From positions 62,001 through 126,000 of the forward strand of contig JAKPUQ010000004.1 in NCBI GenBank assembly GCA_029572815.1: a stretch of DNA of 64,000 nt, given 5' to 3'. Every line of letters starts with the position of its first letter. Within the stretch, counting starts at the first letter, position 1. A program made the translations under genes and the position numbers. This DNA comes from Bacillota bacterium (GTDB taxonomy: Bacteria; Bacillota; Clostridia; Oscillospirales; Ruminococcaceae). The notes under the pieces are model-generated. The model did not search any database. It was not told the DNA's origin and was given only the letters and a program-made list of their open reading frames with translations. This document shows, piece by piece, positions 18,002-26,561 of the stretch.

Positions 18002-19039
18002 ATGTCTTTCTGGATAATCGATCTTATAACAGCACTTTTGTCATTCGTCATTGCAGGAGTTTCGGGTATCTTCCTGGTGCCCTTCCTGCACAGGATAAAA
18101 TTCGGTCAGCCTATCAAGACCGAGGACGGACCCAAGTGGCACGCCAAAAAGCAGGGAACTCCCACCATGGGAGGCTTCATGTTCATCATATCCACTGTCA
18201 TTACCTCTATCGCAGGCTACTGGATATACAGGTGGAAAACAGGTATCGACACCACCGATAAGGACAGCTTCAAGCCCTTCTATCTGCTGCTCAGCGTACT
18301 TGTGTTCTCGGCAGCATTCGGACTTATTGGCTTCATCGACGATTACACCAAGGTCGCCAGAAAGAAAAATGATGGACTGACGCCCTGGCAGAAGATAGCC
18401 CTCCAGCTGGTATGCGGTGCAGGCTTCCTCTTCGCGGTAAGATGCTTCGGCGACAGCTCAACAAAGATAGACCTCGGATTCTGGAGGTCGCCTTCACTGG
18501 GGATATTCTACTATATACTCATGATGGCAGTCATAATCTACCTTACCAATGCGGTAAACCTTACAGACGGCGTTGATGGTCTCTGCGGCTCGGTCACATT
18601 CGTGGCGATGCTCATATTCACAGTCTGCTGCTCGATCCTGAAGCAGAACGAGATGACCTGCTTCACCATGGCTCTTGCAGGCGGCTGTCTTGGCTTCCTG
18701 CTGTGGAACCTCAATCCCGCAAAGTGCTTCATGGGCGACACAGGCTCTATGTTCCTGGGCGCAGCTGTTACAGGCGTGGGACTTATCCTCCACAAGCACC
18801 TGCTGATCCTCCTGGTAGCTCTGGTCTACATCATCGAGGCGCTGTCTGTTATGATACAAGTGCTCTACTTCAAGTACACCAAGAAAAAGTACGGAGAGGG
18901 ACGCCGTATATTCAAGATGACGCCTATCCACCACCACTTTGAGATGAGCGGCTTCAGCGAGTACAAGATAGTGATAACTTTTTCGCTCTGCGGCATTATC
19001 TTCGGAGTTCTGGGCATAATCACACTGATGGTATTCTGA
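18002..19039 (+). CDS. mraY: Phospho-MurNAc-pentapeptide transferase MraY
   Basis: A 345-residue integral membrane enzyme with about ten TM helices. Conserved loops are visible: the KTEDGPKWHAKKQGTPTMGG segment near residues 39-58, FIDDYTK near 112, NLTDGVDGLCG near 186-196 and the C-terminal TPIHHHFEMSG near 309. It transfers phospho-MurNAc-pentapeptide to undecaprenyl phosphate to make lipid I on the inner membrane face. Confidence 0.97.
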   Translation: MSFWIIDLITALLSFVIAGVSGIFLVPFLHRIKFGQPIKTEDGPKWHAKKQGTPTMGGFMFIISTVITSIAGYWIYRWKTGIDTTDKDSFKPFYLLLSVLVFSAAFGLIGFIDDYTKVARKKNDGLTPWQKIALQLVCGAGFLFAVRCFGDSSTKIDLGFWRSPSLGIFYYILMMAVIIYLTNAVNLTDGVDGLCGSVTFVAMLIFTVCCSILKQNEMTCFTMALAGGCLGFLLWNLNPAKCFMGDTGSMFLGAAVTGVGLILHKHLLILLVALVYIIEALSVMIQVLYFKYTKKKYGEGRRIFKMTPIHHHFEMSGFSEYKIVITFSLCGIIFGVLGIITLMVF

Positions 19040-19067
19040 GAATTACGTCTGACCTTAAGGAGGAAAA

Positions 19068-20348
19068 ATGGCGGCAAGCAAAACTGAAAAGAAAAAGCGC
19101 CCTGCGATCCCGAATCCTTTTTCGGGAGGCAGGCGCGGTGATATAAGTCTGTCTTTCTTTGCATATGTAATGATACTGCTTGTAGTGGGCATAGTAATGA
19201 TGTCCTCCGCAAGCTATGCGTGGGCATACAGCGAGCACGGGGGAGACGGACTTTACTACGCTAAAAATCAGGCAAAGAATGCCATCATCGGCTTCGTTGC
19301 TATGATTTTTTTCATGAAGATGGACTATCACAACTTCAAGAACCTGAAGCTCCCCGTGCTGAAAAAGCTTAATATCGCAGGACTCATGTATATCGTGGGC
19401 GCAATACTTCTTATAGCCGTTCTCCTTATCGGTAACGACGAGGGCGGTTCCATGGGAGCAAAAAGATGGATCGACATCGGTCCTCTGAACCTGCAGCCCT
19501 CTGAGGTGGCGAAGCTGGCACTGATAATCTTCTTCGCCTACAGCATGGAGCGTGACGGTCAGAAGATGAACACCTTCACCACCGGTGTTGTAAAATATGC
19601 CATAATACTTGGCGTTTATGTTCTGCTCATCGCCCTTGAAAAGCATATCTCCGGTATCATACTCATCGGTACTATCGCTGTAGCCATGATACTCTGCGGC
19701 GGTGTAAACAAGAAGCACTTCATTGCCCTTGGCGCAGGAGCTCTCGGATTTGCCATAGCCTATATCTCATGGCAGGCGCAGGTGCCCGGAAGCTACGTTG
19801 CGGTCCGTATCAAGTCATGGCAGAACCCCTTTGCCGATAAGCTGGGCGACACCTGGCAGACTGCAAACTCACTTATTGCCATAGGCTCAGGCGGACTTTT
19901 CGGACTGGGTCTGGGCAATTCCCGTCAGAAGTATCTCTACCTCCCCGAGACCAAGAACGACTTCGTTTTCCCCATTGTCTGTGAGGAGCTGGGCTTTGTG
20001 GGAGCACTGGCTATTATAATAGTATTCTTCCTTCTCATCGTTGAAGGTTACTCCATAGCAGTCCGCTGCAAGGACCGCTTCGGTATGCTCATCGCAGTTG
20101 GTATCACTACACAGATAGGCATACAGACCGTCCTCAACCTTGCCGTTGTAAGCAACCTGATACCTAACACAGGTATCAGTCTTCCCTTCTTCAGCTACGG
20201 CGGTACTGCGCTTATCATGCAGCTGGCGGAAATGGGCATCATGCTGAACATATCCCAGCACAGGTACTACCCCGACGAGAAACCAAAGGAGAAAAAGAAG
20301 AAACAACAGCAGAAGGAAGAAAAGATCGCTGAACCAAAAGGAGCATGA
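19068..20348 (+). CDS. ftsW: FtsW/SpoVE-type SEDS glycosyltransferase
   Basis: The 426-residue SEDS protein has about ten TM helices, GAKRWIDIGPLNLQPSEVAK near residues 130-150, and the C-terminal PNTGISLPFFSYGG motif near 366. SEDS proteins polymerise glycan strands from lipid II with a class B PBP partner, here probably the PBP encoded three genes upstream. The C-terminal cytoplasmic tail is very lysine-rich. AAGGAGG precedes the ATG. Confidence 0.94.
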   Translation: MAASKTEKKKRPAIPNPFSGGRRGDISLSFFAYVMILLVVGIVMMSSASYAWAYSEHGGDGLYYAKNQAKNAIIGFVAMIFFMKMDYHNFKNLKLPVLKKLNIAGLMYIVGAILLIAVLLIGNDEGGSMGAKRWIDIGPLNLQPSEVAKLALIIFFAYSMERDGQKMNTFTTGVVKYAIILGVYVLLIALEKHISGIILIGTIAVAMILCGGVNKKHFIALGAGALGFAIAYISWQAQVPGSYVAVRIKSWQNPFADKLGDTWQTANSLIAIGSGGLFGLGLGNSRQKYLYLPETKNDFVFPIVCEELGFVGALAIIIVFFLLIVEGYSIAVRCKDRFGMLIAVGITTQIGIQTVLNLAVVSNLIPNTGISLPFFSYGGTALIMQLAEMGIMLNISQHRYYPDEKPKEKKKKQQQKEEKIAEPKGA

Positions 20349-20350
20349 GC

Positions 20351-21493
20351 ATGAGAGTACTGATAGCCTGCGGAGGCACAGGCGGACATATAAATCCGGG
20401 TCTGGCCATCGCTGATATCATAAAGAAAAAATATCCCGACGCGGAGTTCCTCTTTGCAGGAACACCCAAGGGAATGGAGTCAAAGCTTGTACCCAAGGCA
20501 GGATATAAGCTTGAGACCATAAAGGTTGCAGGCTTCCAGAGAAAGATATCCCTTGAGAATATCGGAAGGAACGCCAAGGCTCTCGCCTATCTTGCCACTT
20601 CGGGCAGGAGAGCAAAGCAGATCATCGAGGGCTTCAGGCCCGACATCGCCATAGGTACAGGCGGTTACGCCGCAGGTCCCGTTATTCGCAAGGCGGCAAG
20701 AATGGGCATACCTACGGCAATCCATGAGCAGAATGCCTATCCCGGCGTGACGAACAAGCTCCTCTCAAAGGAAGTGGACTACGTTATGCTCACTGTTGAG
20801 GAAGCGCTCAAGTTCATGGACAAGAGCAAATTCGAGTACAGCGTTACGGGACTTCCCGTGCGAAGCAATATCAACACTATGAGCCGCGAGGAAGCACGTA
20901 AGAAGCTGGGATTTGATGACAGCTTCACCATTCTTTCCTTCGGCGGAAGCCTCGGTGCAGGCTGTATCAACGAGACTATGACCGAGGTATTGAAGTGGCA
21001 CACAGGGAAGAAGCTTCCCGTCAACCACATACATGGCTACGGCGGAATGGGCAAGGATACATTCCCACAGGCAATGAAGGAAGCAGGCATACCGCTTAAA
21101 TCCGACAGGCTCCGTATCACCGAGTACATAAATGATATGGACGTATGTCTGGCTGCGGCTGACCTGGTCATCTGCCGATCGGGAGCCTCCACACTTGCGG
21201 AGCTTGAAGCCGCAGGAAAGGCTTCCATACTCATTCCATCTCCCATAGTTGCAGGCAACCACCAGTACCATAACGCAATGGTGCTTGGCAAGGCAGGCGC
21301 AGCGGTAGTCATCGAGCAGAAGGACGTTACCAATGAACGCATGATAGCTGAGATAGAAAAGCTGTACAATGACAGCGAAAAGGTGAAGGCTATGTCCGAA
21401 AGCGCGGCAAAGCTTCACCTTACCGATACTAATGACAGAATACTGGAAGTAGTTGCCAAGCTTGTAAAGAAGGCACAGAATGGAAACAGGTAA
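20351..21493 (+). CDS. murG: UDP-GlcNAc:lipid I N-acetylglucosaminyltransferase MurG
   Basis: The 380-residue GT-B enzyme begins RVLIACGGTGGHINPG and has the IHEQNAYPG motif (near residue 125), the SFGGSLGA motif (near 198) and the CRSGASTLAEL donor-binding segment (near 276). It converts lipid I to lipid II. Two ATGs are possible: 20345 overlaps the ftsW stop, while 20351 has ideal spacing to AAAAGGAG (20336-20343), so I chose 20351. The 3' end overlaps the hydrolase gene by 14 nt. Confidence 0.96.
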   Translation: MRVLIACGGTGGHINPGLAIADIIKKKYPDAEFLFAGTPKGMESKLVPKAGYKLETIKVAGFQRKISLENIGRNAKALAYLATSGRRAKQIIEGFRPDIAIGTGGYAAGPVIRKAARMGIPTAIHEQNAYPGVTNKLLSKEVDYVMLTVEEALKFMDKSKFEYSVTGLPVRSNINTMSREEARKKLGFDDSFTILSFGGSLGAGCINETMTEVLKWHTGKKLPVNHIHGYGGMGKDTFPQAMKEAGIPLKSDRLRITEYINDMDVCLAAADLVICRSGASTLAELEAAGKASILIPSPIVAGNHQYHNAMVLGKAGAAVVIEQKDVTNERMIAEIEKLYNDSEKVKAMSESAAKLHLTDTNDRILEVVAKLVKKAQNGNR

Positions 21494-22358
21494 GAAAGTG
21501 GAAGTGGCAGGTACTACCCTCAATGTCTACACCGAGGGCAGCGGCAGTCCCACTATCGTGTTTCTTTCAGGGGGCGGAGTTACCTGCCCCGTGCTTGAAT
21601 ACAAGCCAATATACCGCAGGATGTCAAAGAATTACAGGATAGCAGTGGTGGAAAAGGCAGGCTACGGCTTCAGCGGAGAAATGAAGACTCCGCGTACAGT
21701 AGAAAATCTTGTCAGCGAGGACAGAGAAGCCCTCCGCAGGGCAGGCATCGAGCCGCCCTATGTGCTTGCTGCTCATTCCTATTCGGGACTGGAGACAGTA
21801 TACTGGGCAAACAGTTATCCTGATGAGGTCAAGGCTGTGCTCAGTCTGGACATGGGAGTTCCCGATTATGCAGTATTGCAGGCTGAGGAGGTCCCCGACG
21901 ACAAGAGGGACAAGCTCCTTGCAAAGCAGCACAGGCTGCTGAAGACCATAGCAAAGGGCGGACTTCTTGCTAAGCTTTTCAGAAACAAGACCGAGAATGT
22001 CTCGGGTCTTCTCACAGGCAATGAGCTTACCGACGAGGAGAAGAAGATATACCGTCAGCTCTTCTACAAGAACATCGCCAACAGCGAGTTTATAGAGGAG
22101 TCGCGGCTCATGACCGCCAACGCGGAAGCCGCAGTGAAGACGGGGTATCTTAAATGTCCCTGCTGCTTCTACATAAGCGACATGAAGGGCATGAGCAAGC
22201 AGAAAACATGGCGTCAGGCAGGCATTGAATATGCCGAAAAATGCAGCGCTGAGATACATTTATCTGATAAGGGACACATGATGTATACCCGTATTCCCGA
22301 CGAGATGTCGGAGACCTTTCTGAAATTCCTTGCTGCGCATGGAATAGGCGCAGAGTAA
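21480..22358 (+). CDS. Alpha/beta hydrolase inside the cell-wall cluster
   Basis: The 292-residue protein has an alpha/beta-hydrolase fold: an oxyanion-type VFLSGGG near residue 24, the nucleophile Ser in AAHSYSG (near 100) and the catalytic His in DKGHMMY near 264. No signal peptide is seen. The gene overlaps the murG end by 14 nt and lies 52 nt before murA, so it is expressed with lipid II synthesis genes. It is not a standard member of this cluster. The substrate is unknown. Confidence 0.85.
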   Translation: METGKKVEVAGTTLNVYTEGSGSPTIVFLSGGGVTCPVLEYKPIYRRMSKNYRIAVVEKAGYGFSGEMKTPRTVENLVSEDREALRRAGIEPPYVLAAHSYSGLETVYWANSYPDEVKAVLSLDMGVPDYAVLQAEEVPDDKRDKLLAKQHRLLKTIAKGGLLAKLFRNKTENVSGLLTGNELTDEEKKIYRQLFYKNIANSEFIEESRLMTANAEAAVKTGYLKCPCCFYISDMKGMSKQKTWRQAGIEYAEKCSAEIHLSDKGHMMYTRIPDEMSETFLKFLAAHGIGAE

Positions 22359-22410
22359 CAACACATCAGTCTACGGCATACAATACATAAAAATGCTGTG
22401 GGGTGATAAA

Positions 22411-23671
22411 ATGCAGAAATTCATAATAAATGGCGGCAGGCGGCTGAGAGGCGAGCTTGCCCTCCAGGGCAGCAAAAACAGCTCACTGCCGATAATGGCG
22501 GCGGCTCTGCTTTGCCGCGGCGAGTGTACGCTGCACAGCTGTCCCAGGCTCACCGATGTCTATGCGGCTTCGAGGATACTCAACTGCGTGGGCTGTCGGT
22601 GCAGCTTTTCCGATAACACGGCGGTGATAAACGCCGAAACAGTTGACAGGACTCAGGTCTCGGAGGAGCTTATGCGCGAAATGCGTTCCTCCATCATCTT
22701 CATGGGAGCCATGCTCGGCAGAGCAGGGGAGTGCGTGGTAAGCGTCCCCGGAGGCTGCGAGCTGGGACCGAGACCAATAGATATGCACCTTGCCGCACTG
22801 AGAAAAATGGCTGTCGATATCCGCGAGAGCGGCGGCAGTATCATTTGCAGGGCGGTCTGCGGCAGAGCAAAGGGTGCAAAAATATCCCTTGCCTTTCCCT
22901 CGGTGGGAGCTACGGAGAACATCATTCTCTGTGCGGTGACCGCTGACGGCGAAACTGTGATAAACAATGCTGCCCGTGAGCCTGAGATATGTGACCTCTG
23001 CGGCTTTCTCAGAGCCTGCGGAGCAGACATAAAAGGGGACGGCGAGAGCCGTATAATTATAAGAGGAAAACAACAGCTCCACGGCTGTGAATATACAATA
23101 ATGCCCGACAGGATAGTCGGAGCCACCTATCTTTCCATGGTAGCTGCGGCAAAGGGCGAGCTTATACTTACCAATGCCTGCGTTCCCGAAATGGAGCCCT
23201 TTTTATCGGTGCTGGAACAGACGGGATGCAGTGTATATACATCTGAAAACAGGATATATCTGCGCAGCGGTACACGGCTGAGAGCGGTGAAGGAGAGGAT
23301 AAGAACAATGCCTCACCCGGGGTTTCCCACGGACGCTCAGGCGGTGCTTATGGCTGCACTTTCACTTGCTGACGGTACCAGCATATTCGAGGAGAATATC
23401 TTCGACTGCCGCTACCGCCACACAGACGCTCTTGTGAAAATGGGAGCGGATATAGAGGTGCTCGGCAAGGTCGCCGTGGTCAAGGGAGTAAGCTCCCTGT
23501 GCGGTGCAAATGTTGAGGCCACCGACCTGAGAGGCGGAGCTGCTATGGCAATAGCAGGGCTCTGCGCCGGGGGGAACTACCGTTATCACCCGTATCTGTC
23601 ACATAGACAGAGGATATGAAAATATGGAGGAAGCTGTAAGACTTCTCGGCGGAGATATGCGTCGGGTCTGA
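22411..23671 (+). CDS. murA: UDP-GlcNAc 1-carboxyvinyltransferase MurA, with apparent 3' frameshift
   Basis: MurA makes the first committed peptidoglycan precursor from UDP-GlcNAc and PEP. The start region (QGSKNSSLPIMAAALL), the catalytic Cys in VPGGCELGPRP (near residue 115) and TDLRGGAAMAIAG are intact. At a run of six G (23569-23574) the frame is lost: the open frame ends at 23619 with an unrelated tail, while the family C-terminus (HIDRGYENMEEA to MRRV) is encoded in another frame to the TGA at 23669-23671. Five G would restore one protein. The shifted part includes the conserved DRGYE segment, so the gene as written would be impaired. ATG 22411 was preferred to 22393. Confidence 0.85.
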
Positions 23672-23693
23672 GGCCGAAGGAATTGGAGAAGGT

Positions 23694-24794
23694 ATGAAAG
23701 ACGTCGAAAAAACCAGTGTGGAAAGGCAGAACAGCCGCAAGCGCATAAGACGGCGCAAAAGAATGATGAACGTCTACGGACTTGTAGTGCTTCTGCTTGT
23801 TATTACTGCGGGAATAACCATAAGCTATACTTTTCTTTTCAACATAAACGAGATAAGAGTCTCGGGCGAGTCGGATATGTATTCCGCTGAGGAGATAGTA
23901 ATGGCTTCGGGAATAAAAGAAGGCGACAATCTGCTAAGGCTTGACTGCGCAAAAAGCGAACAGAGAATTCTCGATGAGCTGCTCTATGTTGAGACTGCAA
24001 AGGTAGAGCGCGATTTCCCCTCATCTCTGGATATAACCGTTACCAAGTGCATACCTGCCTTTAATGTACAGTACAGCGAGGGTACCCTCCTTGTAAGCAA
24101 GAAGGGAAAGATACTTGCCGACAACGGTTTTGTCACCGACGGACTCCCTATAATCTATGGACTTGAGCCCTCGGAGACAACTCTCGGAAAGCCTGTTGCC
24201 TCCGATAATGAGCATAAGAATGATGCATTTGCCGAGATAATCGCAAGTATGGTAGCCAAGAGCGACAATAATATTATGTCAGTTGACCTCAGCGATGAGC
24301 ACTCGATTATCGTGAACTACAAGAATGATATGATATTCAAGATGGGCAACTGGAACGATGTTGAGTATAAGCTCAGCCTTGCGGATACTGTAATGAATGA
24401 AGATTCCGTCAAGGGCAAAAAGGGCTATCTGATGATGGTAGGCACCAATATGTGCAGCTTCAGGGACAGCAATCTTCCTGCGTCATCTCCGGAGCCTACT
24501 ACAGCTCCCAAGACCGATGAATACGGCAATCCCATTGAGGAGATCAACGAGCAGGATCCCGATATAGAGGCAAAATTCAGTGAGATAAACAACAGCCGTA
24601 CAACAACCGTCCCCACAACAGTTACCGAAGCAGTTACCGAATGGAGCGGCGGAGATGACTACAACAACGGCTACGATGACGGAAGCCAGTGGGACGGCGG
24701 CTATGATAACGGATACTATGACGAAAACGGCTATTCAGACAACGGTTATGGCAATAACGGCTATGACAGCGGTTACGAAAATAATCAGTGGTAA
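23694..24794 (+). CDS. ftsQ: FtsQ/DivIB division protein
   Basis: The 366-residue protein has a basic cytoplasmic start, one TM helix (about residues 25-47), a POTRA domain opening with INEIRVSGESDMYS (about 50-120) and a beta domain. A Pro/Thr spacer then leads to an unusual tail (about 315-366) very rich in Asn, Gly, Tyr and Asp. FtsQ/DivIB links FtsL and FtsB-like proteins at the septum. GAAGG precedes the ATG. The tail is probably extracellular and disordered. Confidence 0.9.
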   Translation: MKDVEKTSVERQNSRKRIRRRKRMMNVYGLVVLLLVITAGITISYTFLFNINEIRVSGESDMYSAEEIVMASGIKEGDNLLRLDCAKSEQRILDELLYVETAKVERDFPSSLDITVTKCIPAFNVQYSEGTLLVSKKGKILADNGFVTDGLPIIYGLEPSETTLGKPVASDNEHKNDAFAEIIASMVAKSDNNIMSVDLSDEHSIIVNYKNDMIFKMGNWNDVEYKLSLADTVMNEDSVKGKKGYLMMVGTNMCSFRDSNLPASSPEPTTAPKTDEYGNPIEEINEQDPDIEAKFSEINNSRTTTVPTTVTEAVTEWSGGDDYNNGYDDGSQWDGGYDNGYYDENGYSDNGYGNNGYDSGYENNQW

Positions 24795-24876
24795 CTGTTT
24801 GATGTGTGCAAAATGCTGATGATGAGCTCTGCTCGATTGTACAATTCGCTGAAAATAAAAAAAATTTTGTTTACTC

Positions 24877-24905
24877 TTGAAAAAAATGCTTCTATATGCT
24901 AAAAT
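24877..24905 (+). promoter_or_regulatory. Sigma-A type promoter for ftsZ
   Basis: TTGAAA (24877-24882) and TAAAAT (24900-24905) are 17 nt apart, about 70 nt before the ftsZ start, so ftsZ has its own promoter at the end of the cluster. Confidence 0.75.
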
Positions 24906-24975
24906 ATAAAGTGTATTTATGGAGTGATATATAAAATTGATAAATTTAGGATAATAAATAGTAGGAGGAGTTCAA

Positions 24976-26112
24976 ATGTCAGATTTCAATTATGAGGAAA
25001 CACTCGAACCCGATGTTAATATAAAGGTCATCGGTGTTGGCGGCGGCGGCGGAAACGCTGTAAACTGCATGGTGGATTCGGGTGTCAATAATATAGAATA
25101 TATAGCTATAAACACAGATGCAAAGGCTCTTAACAAGTCCAAGGCTACTACAAGGATACCGATCGGTGCCAAGCTCACAAAGGGCAGAGGTGCAGGCAAC
25201 AAGCCCGAGATCGGTCAGCGCAGTGCCGAGGAGAACCGCGACGAGATCGAGACACACCTCAAGGGTGCTGACATGATCTTCATCACAGCAGGTATGGGCG
25301 GCGGAACAGGTACAGGTGCTGCTCCCGTTGTTGCTAAGATCGCCAAGGAAATGGATATCCTCACTGTTGCCGTTGTTACAAAGCCCTTCCTCTTTGAGAG
25401 AGAGCAGAAGATGGCTCAGGCTGAGAGAGGTATCGCAGAGCTGAGAAAGTATGTTGATTCACTTATCGTTATCCCTAACGAGAGACTTCTCGTAGGCCTC
25501 GATAAGCCCCTTACAATGATGCAGAGCTTCGCACTTTCAGACGACGTTCTCAAGACAGGTGTAAAGAGCATTTCCGACCTTATCGTTGAGGAAGGCTACA
25601 TAAACCTGGACTTCGCAGACGTTTCTACTATCATGAAGGATGCCGGCTATGCTCACATGGCTATCGGTCACGGTACCGGCAAGGACAAGGCAAGAGATGC
25701 TGCAAATGCAGTTATCTCCAGCCCGCTTCTCGAGACATCTATCTCCGGCGCAAAGCGACTCCTTATCAATATCGCTATGTCCGAGGATATTCTTTCTTCC
25801 GATGTTGATGCAGCTACAAAGATGATCACAGATACAGCTGCTGAGGGTGTTGAGTTCATCTTCGGTACAGCATTCAAGGAAGATATGCAGGATGAGATGA
25901 CTATTACAGTTATCGCTGCAGGCTTCGATGATGATGACGCTCCCGCTCCTTCAACTATCGAGGAGTCAAATCCCGAGGAGGACATCATTCCTATCGATAA
26001 TCCTCTTATCGATGAGTTCGGCTTCGGCGGAAACAGCAGCCCTGCAAAGCCTGCTTCTTCTTCAAGCCAGGATTACGATCTTGACGATATTTTCAAGATG
26101 CTCGGCAACTGA
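24976..26112 (+). CDS. ftsZ: Cell division GTPase FtsZ
   Basis: The 378-residue tubulin homologue has [11 protein letters not shown] near the N-terminus, the GTP-binding [10 protein letters not shown] motif near residues 107-116 and the T7-loop region NLDFADV near 210. The C-terminus has a short variable linker and the conserved tail ending [11 protein letters not shown]. It polymerises into the Z-ring. AGGAGG precedes the ATG and a terminator follows. Confidence 0.98.
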   Translation: MSDFNYEETLEPDVNIKVIGVGGGGGNAVNCMVDSGVNNIEYIAINTDAKALNKSKATTRIPIGAKLTKGRGAGNKPEIGQRSAEENRDEIETHLKGADMIFITAGMGGGTGTGAAPVVAKIAKEMDILTVAVVTKPFLFEREQKMAQAERGIAELRKYVDSLIVIPNERLLVGLDKPLTMMQSFALSDDVLKTGVKSISDLIVEEGYINLDFADVSTIMKDAGYAHMAIGHGTGKDKARDAANAVISSPLLETSISGAKRLLINIAMSEDILSSDVDAATKMITDTAAEGVEFIFGTAFKEDMQDEMTITVIAAGFDDDDAPAPSTIEESNPEEDIIPIDNPLIDEFGFGGNSSPAKPASSSSQDYDLDDIFKMLGN

Positions 26113-26125
26113 TATAAGCAAATAC

Positions 26126-26152
26126 AAGCGGTCCGTATGGGCCGCTTTTTTG
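26126..26152 (+). terminator. Terminator after ftsZ
   Basis: AAGCGGTCC and GGGCCGCTT pair with one wobble around a 4-nt loop, followed by a U-run. Confidence 0.85.
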
Positions 26153-26379
26153 TTTATGCAGTGATAAAAATATCGGGAACTCACTTCGGACTGCTGTTCA
26201 TTGTGCAGTCTGGACACAGTTTTTCTTTATACTATTTATATTATGAAAGTTTTACTAATTAAACAAATCTAACATTATAAGTTAAACGGATTTACCTTAT
26301 TTTTAACACTTAGTATATTTTTGCCTGTTTTTATAGTAAATTGCACTAAAATCAGTTCAAATTTTCTACATTTGGGTAG

Positions 26380-26408
26380 TTGAAATAATATATTCAATAT
26401 GTTATAAT
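26380..26408 (+). promoter_or_regulatory. Sigma-A type promoter of the DivIVA-like gene
   Basis: TTGAAA (26380-26385) and TATAAT (26403-26408) are 17 nt apart. The stretch 26153-26379 before it is AT-rich and shows nothing else. Confidence 0.8.
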
Positions 26409-26414
26409 TTATGT

Positions 26415-26561
26415 AAGGCATAATCATTGGAACCTGTATTCGTGGGCTGTGAAGGCTTTTTTATATGCAAATTCACCAAAACGGACCTTCACAGAGACTG
26501 AGTATGGGTTCTTATTCCTTAATTTTTTACCTCGGTGGTACCGAGGGGAACGGAGTGTACC
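26415..26561 (+). promoter_or_regulatory. Structured 5' leader of the DivIVA-like gene
   Basis: The leader of about 147 nt contains a 9-bp stem (CTGTGAAGG 26447-26455 with CCTTCACAG 26486-26494). A compact hairpin (CCTCGGT/ACCGAGG, 26530-26546) sits directly before the ribosome binding site CGGAG (26551-26555). The GGTGGTACCG core of that hairpin resembles the T-box antiterminator sequence, but other T-box elements are not evident. Confidence 0.5.

Noticed and set aside
20765-21523. 252-codon minus-strand ORF opposite murG
   Set aside because: It is a shadow of murG, which has all family motifs.
26530-26561. T-box riboswitch before the DivIVA-like gene
   Set aside because: Only the GGTGGTACCG core matches; no specifier loop or terminator/antiterminator pair was found and the gene is not an amino-acid gene. 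Kept only as a structured leader.
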